A stretch of 59,934 nucleotides of DNA from Micrococcales bacterium (GCA_017306245.1 JAFKIY010000008.1:1-59934); one strand, 5' to 3'; positions 43,007-52,001 are shown, counted from the stretch's first letter. Translations and numbers: made by a program. The notes: a model not told the origin generated them from the letters alone.

Positions 43007-44316
43007 CTGCGAAGTGAATAAGAGCGCGAAGGGTGGCTCAATTGCTTCATCGTCTTCACTACGATTTGTCGAATCCGCTCCCTTGTCAACCCGAATAACT
43101 CTCCGATCTCCTCGAGCGTTTTGGGATCGCCGTCCACTCCAAAGCGCATGCGAATGATTCCCGCCTCCCGTTCGGGGAATGAATCGAGTAAGTGTTCTAG
43201 CTCGCGGTAAAGCATTTCTGGAGCGAGTATTTCTTCAAGCTCTGGTTGGTCTTGATCGACAATTTCTAGGCCTAAGTCGACGACCACGTGGTCAAGTGAC
43301 AACGTGTCTTGCATGGCGCGGTGTAGAAACTTGACTTTGGAAATATCAATTCCTGTTCGCACGGACATTGCCTTTAGGTCGATCTCGTCGAGGTCAGAAC
43401 CGAGTCGTGGTTCGTTTTTTAGGTGAAGTTTCGTGACCTGTTCTTGAACGTGAACTGGAAGCCGAATTATCCGAGCGGTATCGGCAATGCCACGGGAGAT
43501 GGATTGCCGGATCCACCAGACTGCATATGTTGAAAACTTAAACCCTTGTTTGAAATCGAACTTCTGGACAGCCCTGATTAGGCCAAGATTCCCTTCCTGT
43601 ATCGCGTCAGCAAGCGGGATCCCCCGCCTTGAGTAGGCTCTCGCAATGCTTGCGACGAGTCGCAAGTTCTTTCGCACCATCTCGTCAAATGCGCGTCTGC
43701 CGTCACGCACCAGCCAAGTCAAGTCCCGCAGCTCGGTCGTTGAGATCATCTGGCCATGCTGATCCAACTTCTCAGCTGCTAGTAGCCCGACTTCGATTCG
43801 GTGTGCGAGCGCGGCTTCCTCGTTCGCCGATAAGAGGTCCAGATCTGCCAGATTGTCGAAGTAATCGGTCGTCGAATCTTCGTTTGGGCCATCAATGTCT
43901 TCAAATTCCCCAGCCGCGTCCTCTCCAAACTCCATTTCTGAGTGTGCCCTCGGATGACGTGAATCTAGTGTGCTGGTCGCGTCATCGTAATCAATCGTCT
44001 GGTAGGACTCGGCTTGATCGAACTCAAAATCGTGGTTGTTGACGGTATCGCGAGCCCTTTGGATCCAATTCAGCAGAAGCGGGTCTTCGGCAAACTCCTC
44101 GCGGTCCAAACGCTTTTGGTCCCGATCCCAGTACTTATCAGCGACAGTTGGGCGTGCACGCTCCCAGCCATTAAGAACCCGTTTCTGGACCGCTCCAAAC
44201 TGTTGCCTTTTGGTGTCGGCAATGATCCGCTTTATCCGCGCATCCACGAGAAACGGAAATCGCTCGTCCAGATCATCAATTGGCTTCAGATCTCCACTGT
44301 TGTCACGCTCACTCAC
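42991..44316 (-). CDS. RpoD-like (group 1/2-type) RNA polymerase sigma factor within a defence operon
   Basis: 441 residues with all conserved sigma-70 regions: 1.2 (YFDNLADLDLLSANEEAALA, then HRIEVGLLAAEKL), 2.1-2.4 (NLRLVASIARAYSRRGIPL; FKFSTYAVWWIRQSISRGIA), 3 (LPVHVQEQVTKLHL) and 4.2 (LEEIGELFGLTRERIRQIVV, then KTMKQLSHPSRS). The first 150 residues are not region 1.1-like. They are basic then acidic (ARPTVADKYWDRDQKRLDRE) and unrecognised. The gene is the last of a five-gene operon, 30 bp after the 118-residue protein. Its GC is lower than housekeeping genes here, so it is not the primary sigma factor. Confidence 0.9.
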   Translation of the reverse strand: MSERDNSGDLKPIDDLDERFPFLVDARIKRIIADTKRQQFGAVQKRVLNGWERARPTVADKYWDRDQKRLDREEFAEDPLLLNWIQRARDTVNNHDFEFDQAESYQTIDYDDATSTLDSRHPRAHSEMEFGEDAAGEFEDIDGPNEDSTTDYFDNLADLDLLSANEEAALAHRIEVGLLAAEKLDQHGQMISTTELRDLTWLVRDGRRAFDEMVRKNLRLVASIARAYSRRGIPLADAIQEGNLGLIRAVQKFDFKQGFKFSTYAVWWIRQSISRGIADTARIIRLPVHVQEQVTKLHLKNEPRLGSDLDEIDLKAMSVRTGIDISKVKFLHRAMQDTLSLDHVVVDLGLEIVDQDQPELEEILAPEMLYRELEHLLDSFPEREAGIIRMRFGVDGDPKTLEEIGELFGLTRERIRQIVVKTMKQLSHPSRSYSLRSYLYS

Positions 44317-44346
44317 GAGACGACACCGATTTCGATTCTGGCGAGA

Positions 44347-44703
44347 TTAAGTTGCAGCGAAGATCTCGGCAAATGATCTACCTTGGCGAAGGCGATCGCG
44401 CACATGTCGTAGACCGCGCTCCCCGTAGTCACGCAATGCTTTGATCGGTTCATCAGTAGGCAAGTACCAACTGACCAAATTCGACCATTCGCTGATGGCT
44501 CCACTTCCTTTATTCCATTTGGTTCCAGCACTTGGCCCGACATCGTCAAGGGCAGGAAGCCCGAGCGCCAGCGCCAACGAGGCTGATGCCAGGAATGCAT
44601 CGAGCTCTGTGTCGAAGAACTGTTGCACTTTAAATAGGTCGTCGAGAATTTGCTGTCCGGTAACGGAGATGGGGATCGTGATCAAGTCTTGTGTGTCACT
44701 CAT
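44347..44703 (-). CDS. Hypothetical 118-residue protein of the defence operon
   Basis: No family recognised. It has a beta-like opening (TQDLITIPISVTGQQILDDL), a helical centre (FDTELDAFLASASLALALGL) and a conserved-looking tail (WYLPTDEPIKALRDYGERG, then RLRQGRSFAEIFAA). It is predicted cytosolic. ATG 44703 overlaps the stop of the DndD-like ATPase gene, so the two are translationally coupled and may act as a complex in fixed ratio. The small helical shape recalls DndE-type partners of DndD only in size; I claim no homology. Confidence 0.75.
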   Translation of the reverse strand: MSDTQDLITIPISVTGQQILDDLFKVQQFFDTELDAFLASASLALALGLPALDDVGPSAGTKWNKGSGAISEWSNLVSWYLPTDEPIKALRDYGERGLRHVRDRLRQGRSFAEIFAAT

Positions 44704-46673
44704 ACCGCGACCACCCTTGATCTCTTCGCGCCGAGTCGCTCAATCTCATACTCGCGCCCAACTTTGCCAGCAAGGAGTTTGGCGTCTCGTCCGGCGTCAT
44801 ATTCACCAGACTGAACAAATAGGACCACTTGGGGCATTGTTCCAACCCAATCAAGGATCGATGCTCGATGCCCCTTGTCGAGTCGTCCCAGGGGTGTATC
44901 CATGATCATTGGCGCCTCGTCACGTGCTGATCTTGCCAAAGCTCCAATAAACGACATTGTCAATACTTGGTTAGCGCCTGCAGAGATGAGGTTCACTGGC
45001 TGGCCGTCTGGCCCGAGTACTGCGAGTGAATAGTCCGAGCGCAGAAGCACACCCGTATAGTCCTTCTCGGTCGTAAGTCGAAGGAATATTTCGGATGCGA
45101 CGTGTTCAACCTGCTCGCGCATGGATGCGCGAAAGATGTCAAACGCATTGGCAACAGTTTCGACCGCTTCGCTATAGACCTTCATTCGATTGCCGTCAAG
45201 TGGATCGACTTCAGGAAGGCGCGCGAGCTGGCTACGTAGGGAGGCTCGCCGGGTCCTGAGCTCAGACACGTCTCGCTCCCGTTGTGCGCCCTTGCTGCTC
45301 GTTTCCGATAGTGAGTCTTTGGCGTCGCGTCGCCGAGATTCAAGAACAACGAATTCGACACTGTTGCCGCTAAGGAGCTCATCAAGTACTCGGATGTCGT
45401 CCCTTGCCTTGTCAATCGCTATACGCAATCCCCTAATGTCTTTGTCCTGCTCGTCAACGCGTTCTTGAATTGAAGCCCCACCGGAGAACTGGTTTAGGAG
45501 ACTGAGGCCCCGATTGACCTCTTCTAGGTCAATCGCATCTTCGAGTCCATCTCTTTCATCGATTAGTCGCTGAAGCTTTACCTCATTGGTTTCCCCATGA
45601 CCATGTGGGAGCAATTGACCGCAAGTAGGGCAAGTCTTTTCATCTGCCTGGTTCTCAATAGTCTCGATCTCCAGATCAATTCGCATTCGCTGTCGAATTA
45701 GAGCGTCAGCATTGGCTAACTTACTTGTCAGATCGGCATTCTTATCATGAAGGCGCCCTGCGAGTGGAAACCACCAGTTCTTAGAAGCGTACGAACTGAG
45801 TGCCTGGCGGAAGTTGACAAGCTTGCGCTCGTCGGTCTCAAGCTGATTCTCAAGGGACTTTCGCTTGTAGAAGCTCTCGCGGGCTTCATCCGCCGCTTCG
45901 AGTTGCTTGTCAATTTCTTCGATCTCTGAACGGAGCCGTACGCTATCCGCCTTGAGTTGGTCGACGTCCCGGTTGACAATCTCAATTGCGTCCTCAACTT
46001 CGTCGAGGTCGTCACGCAGTTTGGTGGCGTTTTTGTTGTTGCGTGACGCTTTCTTTACTTGGTCCGCCAGCGCGGACTCGATCTCTGTTAAGTCCGCACG
46101 CAGCCGTGATAGGAATGGGAGACCAAGGGCCCGCTCAATTTGATCACGTATGAAGAGCCGGGAGGACTCTCTATCCTCTCTCAGCCTTTCGTCAAAGCGG
46201 TAGAGCATCTCGCCATCAAAGAGGTAAAAATCAGATATATCTTCACTTAGTATATTCTCGATGAATGCGGGGATCTGTTGTTCGGGTAGCGCGTTGCCCT
46301 CCCCAACTTTTAGAGTCGCTTTCGGAAGCCGCACATTTATGTTTCCGGCACCGTCAATTTCGGCTGATGCGGATCGCGTGAGTTCAATCTTTTGGCCGTC
46401 ATGTTCGAAGTAAATAGACACCTCAAACTCTGCGCTCCCGTCCTCAAGGGCGTCACGGTTGACCATTTCAGACACGTCAAGTAAGGTCCGCCCATCTTGC
46501 TGCCTCATCTTGCCATAGAGGCCCCAGACCACAGCGCGCAATAGCGATGTTTTGCCCCGCATATTCTCGCCCCGAATCAGAACGACGGGTGCGTGGGGAG
46601 TCACATCCAAGTCAATACTTTGGTGCCCGAAATACGGACCCCAGTTTCGGAGATCCAGCCTCAATATCTTCAA
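44700..46673 (-). CDS. DndD/Rad50-like SMC-type ATPase
   Basis: 657 residues. Walker A is at 35-42 in LIRGENMRGKTSLLRAVVW. The signature motif region is near the end (LISAGANQVLTMSFIGALAR), with Walker B and D-loop in APMIMDTPLGRLDKGHR. The middle is a long antiparallel coiled coil split by a zinc-hook-like CPTCGQLLPHG. The N-terminal DFYLFDGEMLYRF segment is typical of DndD proteins from phosphorothioate and related defence systems. It would couple DNA sensing to a partner nuclease. Both ends overlap neighbours by 4 bp. Confidence 0.9.
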   Translation of the reverse strand: MKILRLDLRNWGPYFGHQSIDLDVTPHAPVVLIRGENMRGKTSLLRAVVWGLYGKMRQQDGRTLLDVSEMVNRDALEDGSAEFEVSIYFEHDGQKIELTRSASAEIDGAGNINVRLPKATLKVGEGNALPEQQIPAFIENILSEDISDFYLFDGEMLYRFDERLREDRESSRLFIRDQIERALGLPFLSRLRADLTEIESALADQVKKASRNNKNATKLRDDLDEVEDAIEIVNRDVDQLKADSVRLRSEIEEIDKQLEAADEARESFYKRKSLENQLETDERKLVNFRQALSSYASKNWWFPLAGRLHDKNADLTSKLANADALIRQRMRIDLEIETIENQADEKTCPTCGQLLPHGHGETNEVKLQRLIDERDGLEDAIDLEEVNRGLSLLNQFSGGASIQERVDEQDKDIRGLRIAIDKARDDIRVLDELLSGNSVEFVVLESRRRDAKDSLSETSSKGAQRERDVSELRTRRASLRSQLARLPEVDPLDGNRMKVYSEAVETVANAFDIFRASMREQVEHVASEIFLRLTTEKDYTGVLLRSDYSLAVLGPDGQPVNLISAGANQVLTMSFIGALARSARDEAPMIMDTPLGRLDKGHRASILDWVGTMPQVVLFVQSGEYDAGRDAKLLAGKVGREYEIERLGAKRSRVVAV

Positions 46674-46942
46674 TTCTCTGCACTTTCGGTTGCACTTGGG
46701 GATGACTCTGGAGGAAGATTCGACGCCGCTTCGTCGAGTATCTCCTTAAGCCGAGCCTGGAGGCGCCGCCGGTCCCCGGGGGCGCGGTGATCGTCCCACG
46801 ACAAATCAATTATTGATTTCCAAACATCTGCGTCGATGAAACCAGCGGATGAGTTTCGGACTTGCCCAATTGCCTGTATAGCTGTTGCGCGCGCTGATGG
46901 TTGATTTGGCAGATTTGAATTCTGGGACGTCAAGGACTTCAC
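46670..46942 (-). CDS. Hypothetical 90-residue protein of the defence operon
   Basis: A polar protein with one recognisable folded stretch (ATAIQAIGQVRNSSAGFIDA, DVWKSIIDLSWDDH), a basic segment (RRRLQARLKEILDEA) and a serine/glutamate-rich tail. No family recognised. It overlaps the helicase gene upstream and the ATPase gene downstream by 4 bp each, so it is made together with both and could be an adaptor between them. Confidence 0.72.
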   Translation of the reverse strand: MKSLTSQNSNLPNQPSARATAIQAIGQVRNSSAGFIDADVWKSIIDLSWDDHRAPGDRRRLQARLKEILDEAASNLPPESSPSATESAEN

Positions 46943-49014
46943 TCTTCCTCAATCTCGTCTGTGCCGTCGGCGATTCGCCCAGCAGCCACAGCAGCTCGAT
47001 ACAATTCCTCAAGATACAGGAGGGGTCTGTCATTGAGCGAGTGCGATGCAAACTCCATGGCGCGCTTTATCTCTGTGGGCATGACAGGCAAGCCGGAGGA
47101 GTCCAACACCATAGCGTCAATCACTCGAGCGTGGAACTTGCCCGGGCTTCGACGAAGAACTCGGCCACGCCTCTGAATATACTCCCGCGGGTTGGAGGAG
47201 GAAGCCAGAATTAGGGCCTTGTTAATTAGCGGGATGTCGACGCCTTCGTCGAGGCACTTGACCGCGAGGAGTACCCCCCCACGGGCTTCAAAATAATCTA
47301 GTTGCGCCTCCTGGTCCACTGTCTCGGAATGGTATTCCAGGAGGTCAATCTTGAGCTCGCTGAGCTCATTCCGCACTTCACGCACATGCGCTATATCTGC
47401 GCAATACACGAGCCACCGATCACCCGCCACGTATTCCTGGGCTAGTACGCGCCGGGCAAGGCTTGACTTTGCCGTCGCTCGTTTGATGACTCTCGCTCTT
47501 CGAATGAGAAGGAGTCGAATCCTTTCGTTCATCTCGCCTTTATTGCGAGCCAGCATCACCCCGACTTGCGATGTGAGTGATGCCCATTCTTCGTCCTCGG
47601 CCTGCGTAAGTGCACACGTTTCGAAGTCATATTCGTAGGGGACCAGAACCCCACGATCAAGTGCTTCAGAAATTCCAAACCGCGGTTCCAGAATCTCGCC
47701 AAAGTACTCGAAAATTGAATCGGTGCCAGCCGGGTCGCCAAATCGTTCCGGGGTCGCGCTCAAACCGAGGCGCCCGCCTGACGCGACTTCCCTCATGATC
47801 TGCCGAGTATCGTGAGCGCCTATTGAGTGGACTTCGTCACCGACAACCAACAAGTGATCTCCGCCTCGAATATTTGAGAGGAAGGCCGACTGAGTCGCCG
47901 ATCGATATGTTGCGAGAACCACCCGCGGGCCAAGCTCAGTTGCTGCGGCCGTATAGTCACCCAATCTCGACAACCATTGTGCTCGCGTCGCGCCGGCGCC
48001 GACTCTCAACAGGGGGAGAGAAGGAAGATGTTCACGGAGTTCTCGATACCACTGCTCGTGCAGGTATCGAGTGGGGACGAGGATCAGCGCTGGGCGACCT
48101 TCGCTCGTCCATCGTCGGACGCCCTCTAGGGCGGTTCGGGTCTTCCCTCCACCAGTCGCAAAGGCGACTATCCCTTTGCTTGCGGCCAAATCCCAGTTCC
48201 GAAGAACCTCTTCTTGGTAGTCGCGGAGGTCGATCTGCGAAGGTTCAGCGCCAATTCGGCCAGCCGCAGTTCTTATTTGAGCCAACACGCTGTCGATCGG
48301 CTCTGGATCGATACGCTTTGTAACTAGGTGACCAGATTCGGCTGCGTCTGTGACTGTTAGCCCACGTCGGAGCCCAAACCACAATTCGTCGAAGTCTCGC
48401 CGCAGTTCAACGCATCTCTGGCTGTCATTGGGTTCCCAGCTACGGAATACAGTAATCTGCTCATGGTTGATGTAGCCGGACCATGCGGCTGCAGTTTCGT
48501 TGGCGCTGCCTGTGAAGCACACGGAATTGCCGAGCCCATCCAACATTGCCCCGATCTTGTCGTGAAAGAGACCAGGCCCATATTTTGGTACCGCAAACTT
48601 GAGTTCGAGTGTGCCTGATTGTATGAGGGCACTTAGGCATTTTGCGGTGAGAATCTGGGTCGGCGTGCCATTGGCGAGTTCTCTTAAAGCTTGTTCTGCC
48701 GCAGCGAGGGGAGTTGGCTGGAGGTGACCTGGCAGCTCGGAAACCGCTTCTGCATCGTCGGGGGTTAGGTAAGGCGAGCAGAGCAGCCGAATTCGCCCGC
48801 CCCGTGCTACGAAGTCTGAGAAGGCTATAGGCGCTAGTGCAAGAAGTGACGACGAGAAGTAGCCGACGGCGCGATCGTACGTCAACGAGGACTCTAGAAC
48901 TGGGATGTAGAAATCATCTAAAAGCTCGTCTGTGCTCGTGGAATAGCGATTGGCAAGATCCAAGCCAATAAGTGATGATGGTGCCTTGCCTGTCTCTGCA
49001 CCGCCACTGACCAT
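46939..49014 (-). CDS. Phospholipase D-like nuclease fused to a DEAD/DEAH superfamily 2 helicase
   Basis: 691 residues from ATG 49014. The N-terminal PLD-like domain (about residues 30-240) shows AVGYFSSSLLALAPIAFSDF and the HxK segment GLFHDKIGAMLDG followed by CFTGSANETAAAW. The SF2 helicase follows, with Walker A AFATGGGKTRTALEG, DEVH box VVGDEVHSIGAH, motif III LSATPERFGD and motif VI YIQRRGRVLRR. It should translocate on and possibly cut foreign DNA. It is the first gene of the five-gene operon. An upstream in-frame ATG at 49098 gives an unlikely extension. Confidence 0.9.
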   Translation of the reverse strand: MVSGGAETGKAPSSLIGLDLANRYSTSTDELLDDFYIPVLESSLTYDRAVGYFSSSLLALAPIAFSDFVARGGRIRLLCSPYLTPDDAEAVSELPGHLQPTPLAAAEQALRELANGTPTQILTAKCLSALIQSGTLELKFAVPKYGPGLFHDKIGAMLDGLGNSVCFTGSANETAAAWSGYINHEQITVFRSWEPNDSQRCVELRRDFDELWFGLRRGLTVTDAAESGHLVTKRIDPEPIDSVLAQIRTAAGRIGAEPSQIDLRDYQEEVLRNWDLAASKGIVAFATGGGKTRTALEGVRRWTSEGRPALILVPTRYLHEQWYRELREHLPSLPLLRVGAGATRAQWLSRLGDYTAAATELGPRVVLATYRSATQSAFLSNIRGGDHLLVVGDEVHSIGAHDTRQIMREVASGGRLGLSATPERFGDPAGTDSIFEYFGEILEPRFGISEALDRGVLVPYEYDFETCALTQAEDEEWASLTSQVGVMLARNKGEMNERIRLLLIRRARVIKRATAKSSLARRVLAQEYVAGDRWLVYCADIAHVREVRNELSELKIDLLEYHSETVDQEAQLDYFEARGGVLLAVKCLDEGVDIPLINKALILASSSNPREYIQRRGRVLRRSPGKFHARVIDAMVLDSSGLPVMPTEIKRAMEFASHSLNDRPLLYLEELYRAAVAAGRIADGTDEIEEE

Positions 49015-49416
49015 ACTCTGGAGTCTATGAGTCAATGCGTGTGGTTGGGAGCCCGTATAGGTGGGGCATGCCCACTGGCCAAGTCCGACCGGTACCACCT
49101 CCGTTGATAAACGACCGGTGGGGCTGTAATCTCACATGCTCGACGAAGGGGCCTCGGCGACATGTGAAGATCTCGCCGCGTTAATCGTTCCCGTTCGCTA
49201 CCTTCGACCAGAATCTGCAACTGTGATCCGTCGGCCCCACTCTTATTAGACGAAAATCGGGCACAAGTCTAAAGTGGTCGCCAAATACTGGGCCGCCAAG
49301 ATCGATGGTCCCAAGCGCAATCCTCTCAAATGCCTGACTTCCCTCGGCCAACGTGCAAAAAGGTAACGTTTTGAACTGATCACACTGATCGCTAGAAGTC
49401 TGCGGTTGTCCACCTA
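49015..49416 (-). promoter_or_regulatory. Promoter region of the defence operon and right edge of the island
   Basis: 400 bp without a convincing gene. GACCGGT occurs twice (about 49087 and 49113) within inverted ACCGGT palindromes upstream of the helicase gene, and a TGATCACACTGATC repeat lies near 49377-49390. These are possible regulator sites; no clear sigma-70 hexamers are seen, which would fit an alternative promoter type. Confidence 0.35.
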
Positions 49417-49911
49417 TCAGGTCAAACTTGCATCGTCAGGCCGCGTCACGCCCTGCCTCGCCGCAATCCGCTCTACGACATACCCGGCACCCCGCCCCAC
49501 CCCGCCGAGCAACTGCGAGGTGAGCCCGAACTGGAACGGCATCCCGACGAAGAACAGGCCGGGCATGCTCGCCACCACGCCGCGCGGCGCATCCGGCAGG
49601 CCGCCCGCATCCAGCGGCACACCCTCGATCCACTCCAGGCCGGGCCGGAACCCGGTCGCCCAGATCACCGTGCTGGGGCGCGGAACGCTCGCGCCCTCCG
49701 CCATCGGCGCGCCACCCTCGACGCCCGTGAGGCGCGGCAACAACGTCACTCCCGCCGCCAGCACCTGCTTCATCGAGATCCGGATGAGCGCCCCACCTCG
49801 CGAATGAATCTTCGGCCCGGCCTTGCGCCCGATCGGGGTCGCAATCGTGAGCACACGGTAGATGAACGCCCAATACAGTTGACCGGCCACCGCGACGACC
49901 GTGCTCGCCAA
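49417..49911 (-). pseudogene. Truncated flavin-dependent monooxygenase (C-terminal fragment, duplicate)
   Basis: About 155 residues match the C-terminal part of the intact monooxygenase at 50895-52001 almost throughout (YWAFIYRVLTIATPIGRK, STVIWATGFRPGLEWIEGVP, FQFGLTSQLLGGVGRGAGYV). Homology begins abruptly at about 49895 (VAVAGQLYW) and lacks both the FAD and NADPH GxGxxG motifs. The C-terminal tail differs (QGVTRPDDASLT). It therefore cannot be functional and is a partial duplicate or rearrangement scar. Confidence 0.85.
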
Positions 49912-49980
49912 TTGAAGCCCTTATTGGGGGCCGAATTGATCGGATGATGCGAGTTAGCCTCTTGGCAGGAGCTCGCGGCG

Positions 49981-50880
49981 GTGCTCCACACGTCAGAAAG
50001 TGGTGATTACGTGCCTGCGCCAATGCGCCTTAGGTTCGCAGGGCAATGCCAAAGTTGCGCGGCTGCACTTCCCGCAGGAACGATGGCTGTCTACGACCGC
50101 GACAGTAAAACTGTGACCTGCAGTGCGTGCAGTTCTGGGCCTGGCTTGGAAGTAGCGGCTACCGCGCTTGAAGGACCGGCTGTTGCTCACTCGGAGCCAG
50201 AACCCGAATCAGAACCTGAAATCTTCGCCGGAGTCGCCGGCGCATCCGCGAAACGGGAGTTCGAGAGGCGCAGCGCAAAACGCGAGGCGCGCATCCGTGA
50301 AGCGCATCCGAAGCTCGGCGGGTTGATGCTCGCGTTGAGCGAGGACCCGCAATCTACGAAGGCGTGGGCTGTCGGTGCAGTGGGCGAGGAGAAGCTTGGT
50401 CGTCGACTCGACGGGCTTAAGAGCGACAACATTTATGTGCTGCATGATCGACTCATCCCAGGGACGAAAGCCAATATTGACCACATCGTGGTGTGCTCAT
50501 CCGGCGTGTTCGTCATCGACGCGAAAAAGTACAAGGGGCGGCCGAGCCTTCGCGTCGAAGGCGGCTTCCTTCGTGAACGAACCGAGAAACTCATGGTCGG
50601 CTCGCGCGATTGCACGAAGCTCGCAGAGGGAGTGCACAAGCAAATGGCGCGGGTCACAACAGCACTGGCGAACGCGAACGTTGTCGACGTGCAGGTCGCC
50701 GGGATGTTGTGTTTTGTGGAGGCCGATTGGCCACTTCTCGGAGGGGAGTTTGCGATCTCCGGCATAGATGTGTTGTGGCCCAGAAGAGCGGTTCACCTGA
50801 TTCGTAAGCCCGGCCCGATCGACGCTTCAACTTCGCAGCGAATCTTTCGCACACTCGCGGGAGCATTCCCGGCCGCGTAG
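49981..50880 (+). CDS. NERD-domain protein with N-terminal zinc-ribbon-like motif
   Basis: 299 residues if started at GTG 49981 (GGAG upstream); GTG 50011 or ATG 50023 are alternatives. The N-terminus has CQSC and CSAC pairs. The NERD nuclease-related domain follows: WAVGAVGEEKLGRRLDGL, HDRLIPGTKANIDHIVVCSSGVFVIDAKKY, in which the D-x-H-x-V and the D-A-K-K segment are the nuclease-like residues. It probably acts on DNA. It sits exactly between the truncated and intact monooxygenase copies, so it was likely brought in by that rearrangement. Confidence 0.85.
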   Translation: MLHTSESGDYVPAPMRLRFAGQCQSCAAALPAGTMAVYDRDSKTVTCSACSSGPGLEVAATALEGPAVAHSEPEPESEPEIFAGVAGASAKREFERRSAKREARIREAHPKLGGLMLALSEDPQSTKAWAVGAVGEEKLGRRLDGLKSDNIYVLHDRLIPGTKANIDHIVVCSSGVFVIDAKKYKGRPSLRVEGGFLRERTEKLMVGSRDCTKLAEGVHKQMARVTTALANANVVDVQVAGMLCFVEADWPLLGGEFAISGIDVLWPRRAVHLIRKPGPIDASTSQRIFRTLAGAFPAA

Positions 50881-50894
50881 CCCACTGAACTCGT

Positions 50895-52001
50895 CTATTT
50901 CTTGGGCAGCGCGCTCGCCGATTCCCCGGCGTGAGAATTCGCCTGTTGCCGCTCCGCAATCCGCTCCACCACATACCCAGCATCCCGCCCCACGCCGCCG
51001 AGCAGCTGCGAGGTGAGCCCGAACTGGAACGGCATCCCGACGAAGAACAGTCCGGGCATGCTCGCCACCACGCCGCGCGGCGCATCCGGCAGGCCGCCCG
51101 CATCCAGCGGCACGCCCTCGATCCACTCCAGGCCAGGCCGGTAGCCGGTCGCCCAAATCACGGTGCTCGGGCGCGGAACGCTCACGCCCTCCGCCATAGG
51201 CGCACCGCCCTGGACGCCGGTGAGACGCGGCAACAACGTCACCCCCGCCGCCTTCACATGCTTCATCGAGATCCGGATGAGCGGCCCACCCCGCGAATGG
51301 AACTTCGGCCCCACCTTGCGTCCGATCGGGGTCGCGATCGTGAGCACACGGTAGATGAACGCCCAATAGAGTTCGCCGGCCACCGCGAGCAGGGCATCCG
51401 GGATGTGCGGCGTCGGGCGCCCGGCGAGGAACACCGGATGGCTCGCCGCCAGCTCGAGCGCGATCTCCGCACCGGACGTCCCCGCACCCACCACGAGCAC
51501 CGTGCCAGGCGGCACCGAGCTCGGGTTGCGGTACTCGCTCGAGTGCAGCTGCCGGATGTCCGCATCCAGCTCCGACGCGAACCCCGGCACGGTGGGCGTC
51601 GTCGTCGCCCCGGTCGCCGCCACGACACTGTCGGCGGTCAGCACCCCGGCGCTCGTCGTGACGGTGAAACCCTCACCCGACCGCGCGACCCTCGTAACCG
51701 TCACGCCGTGACGCACGGGCAGTTCGAACTTCTTCGCGTAGCGCTCCAGGTAGTCGGCGATCTCGTCCTTGCTCAGAAACGCGCGCGGGTCCGGATGCGG
51801 CACCCCGGGCAACGCAGAGTGCCGCGCGGGAGTGAAGAGCAGCAGTGAATCCCACCGCCGGCGCCACTCATCGCCGACGCGCGCCTCCGAGTTCAGGATC
51901 ACGAAATCCTCGCCGCGCTCGGCAAGGTGGTACCCGGTCGCGAGCCCGGCCTGACCGGCGCCGATCACGATCGTGGGGAAGTGGGTGCGAGAGTCAACCA
52001 T
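50895..52001 (-). CDS. Flavin-containing NAD(P)-dependent monooxygenase / oxidoreductase
   Basis: 368 residues from ATG 52001, with GGAGG upstream. FAD-binding GxGxxG is in IVIGAGQAGLATGYHLAE; the NADPH motif is LVVGAGTSGAEIALELA; ATG-type motif VIWATGYRPGLEW precedes the C-terminus. This is the form of YUCCA/CzcO-like oxidoreductases. It is divergent from a TetR gene with paired operators, so the substrate is likely a small hydrophobic compound sensed by that regulator. Confidence 0.9.
   Translation of the reverse strand: MVDSRTHFPTIVIGAGQAGLATGYHLAERGEDFVILNSEARVGDEWRRRWDSLLLFTPARHSALPGVPHPDPRAFLSKDEIADYLERYAKKFELPVRHGVTVTRVARSGEGFTVTTSAGVLTADSVVAATGATTTPTVPGFASELDADIRQLHSSEYRNPSSVPPGTVLVVGAGTSGAEIALELAASHPVFLAGRPTPHIPDALLAVAGELYWAFIYRVLTIATPIGRKVGPKFHSRGGPLIRISMKHVKAAGVTLLPRLTGVQGGAPMAEGVSVPRPSTVIWATGYRPGLEWIEGVPLDAGGLPDAPRGVVASMPGLFFVGMPFQFGLTSQLLGGVGRDAGYVVERIAERQQANSHAGESASALPKK

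Noticed and set aside
41454..49014. Classical Dnd phosphorothioation or DISARM system
   Set aside because: Only a DndD-like ATPase is present, without DndB, DndC, a cysteine desulfurase or clear DndE; and there is no DUF1998 protein or separate PLD gene as in DISARM. The locus is therefore described as its own variant.
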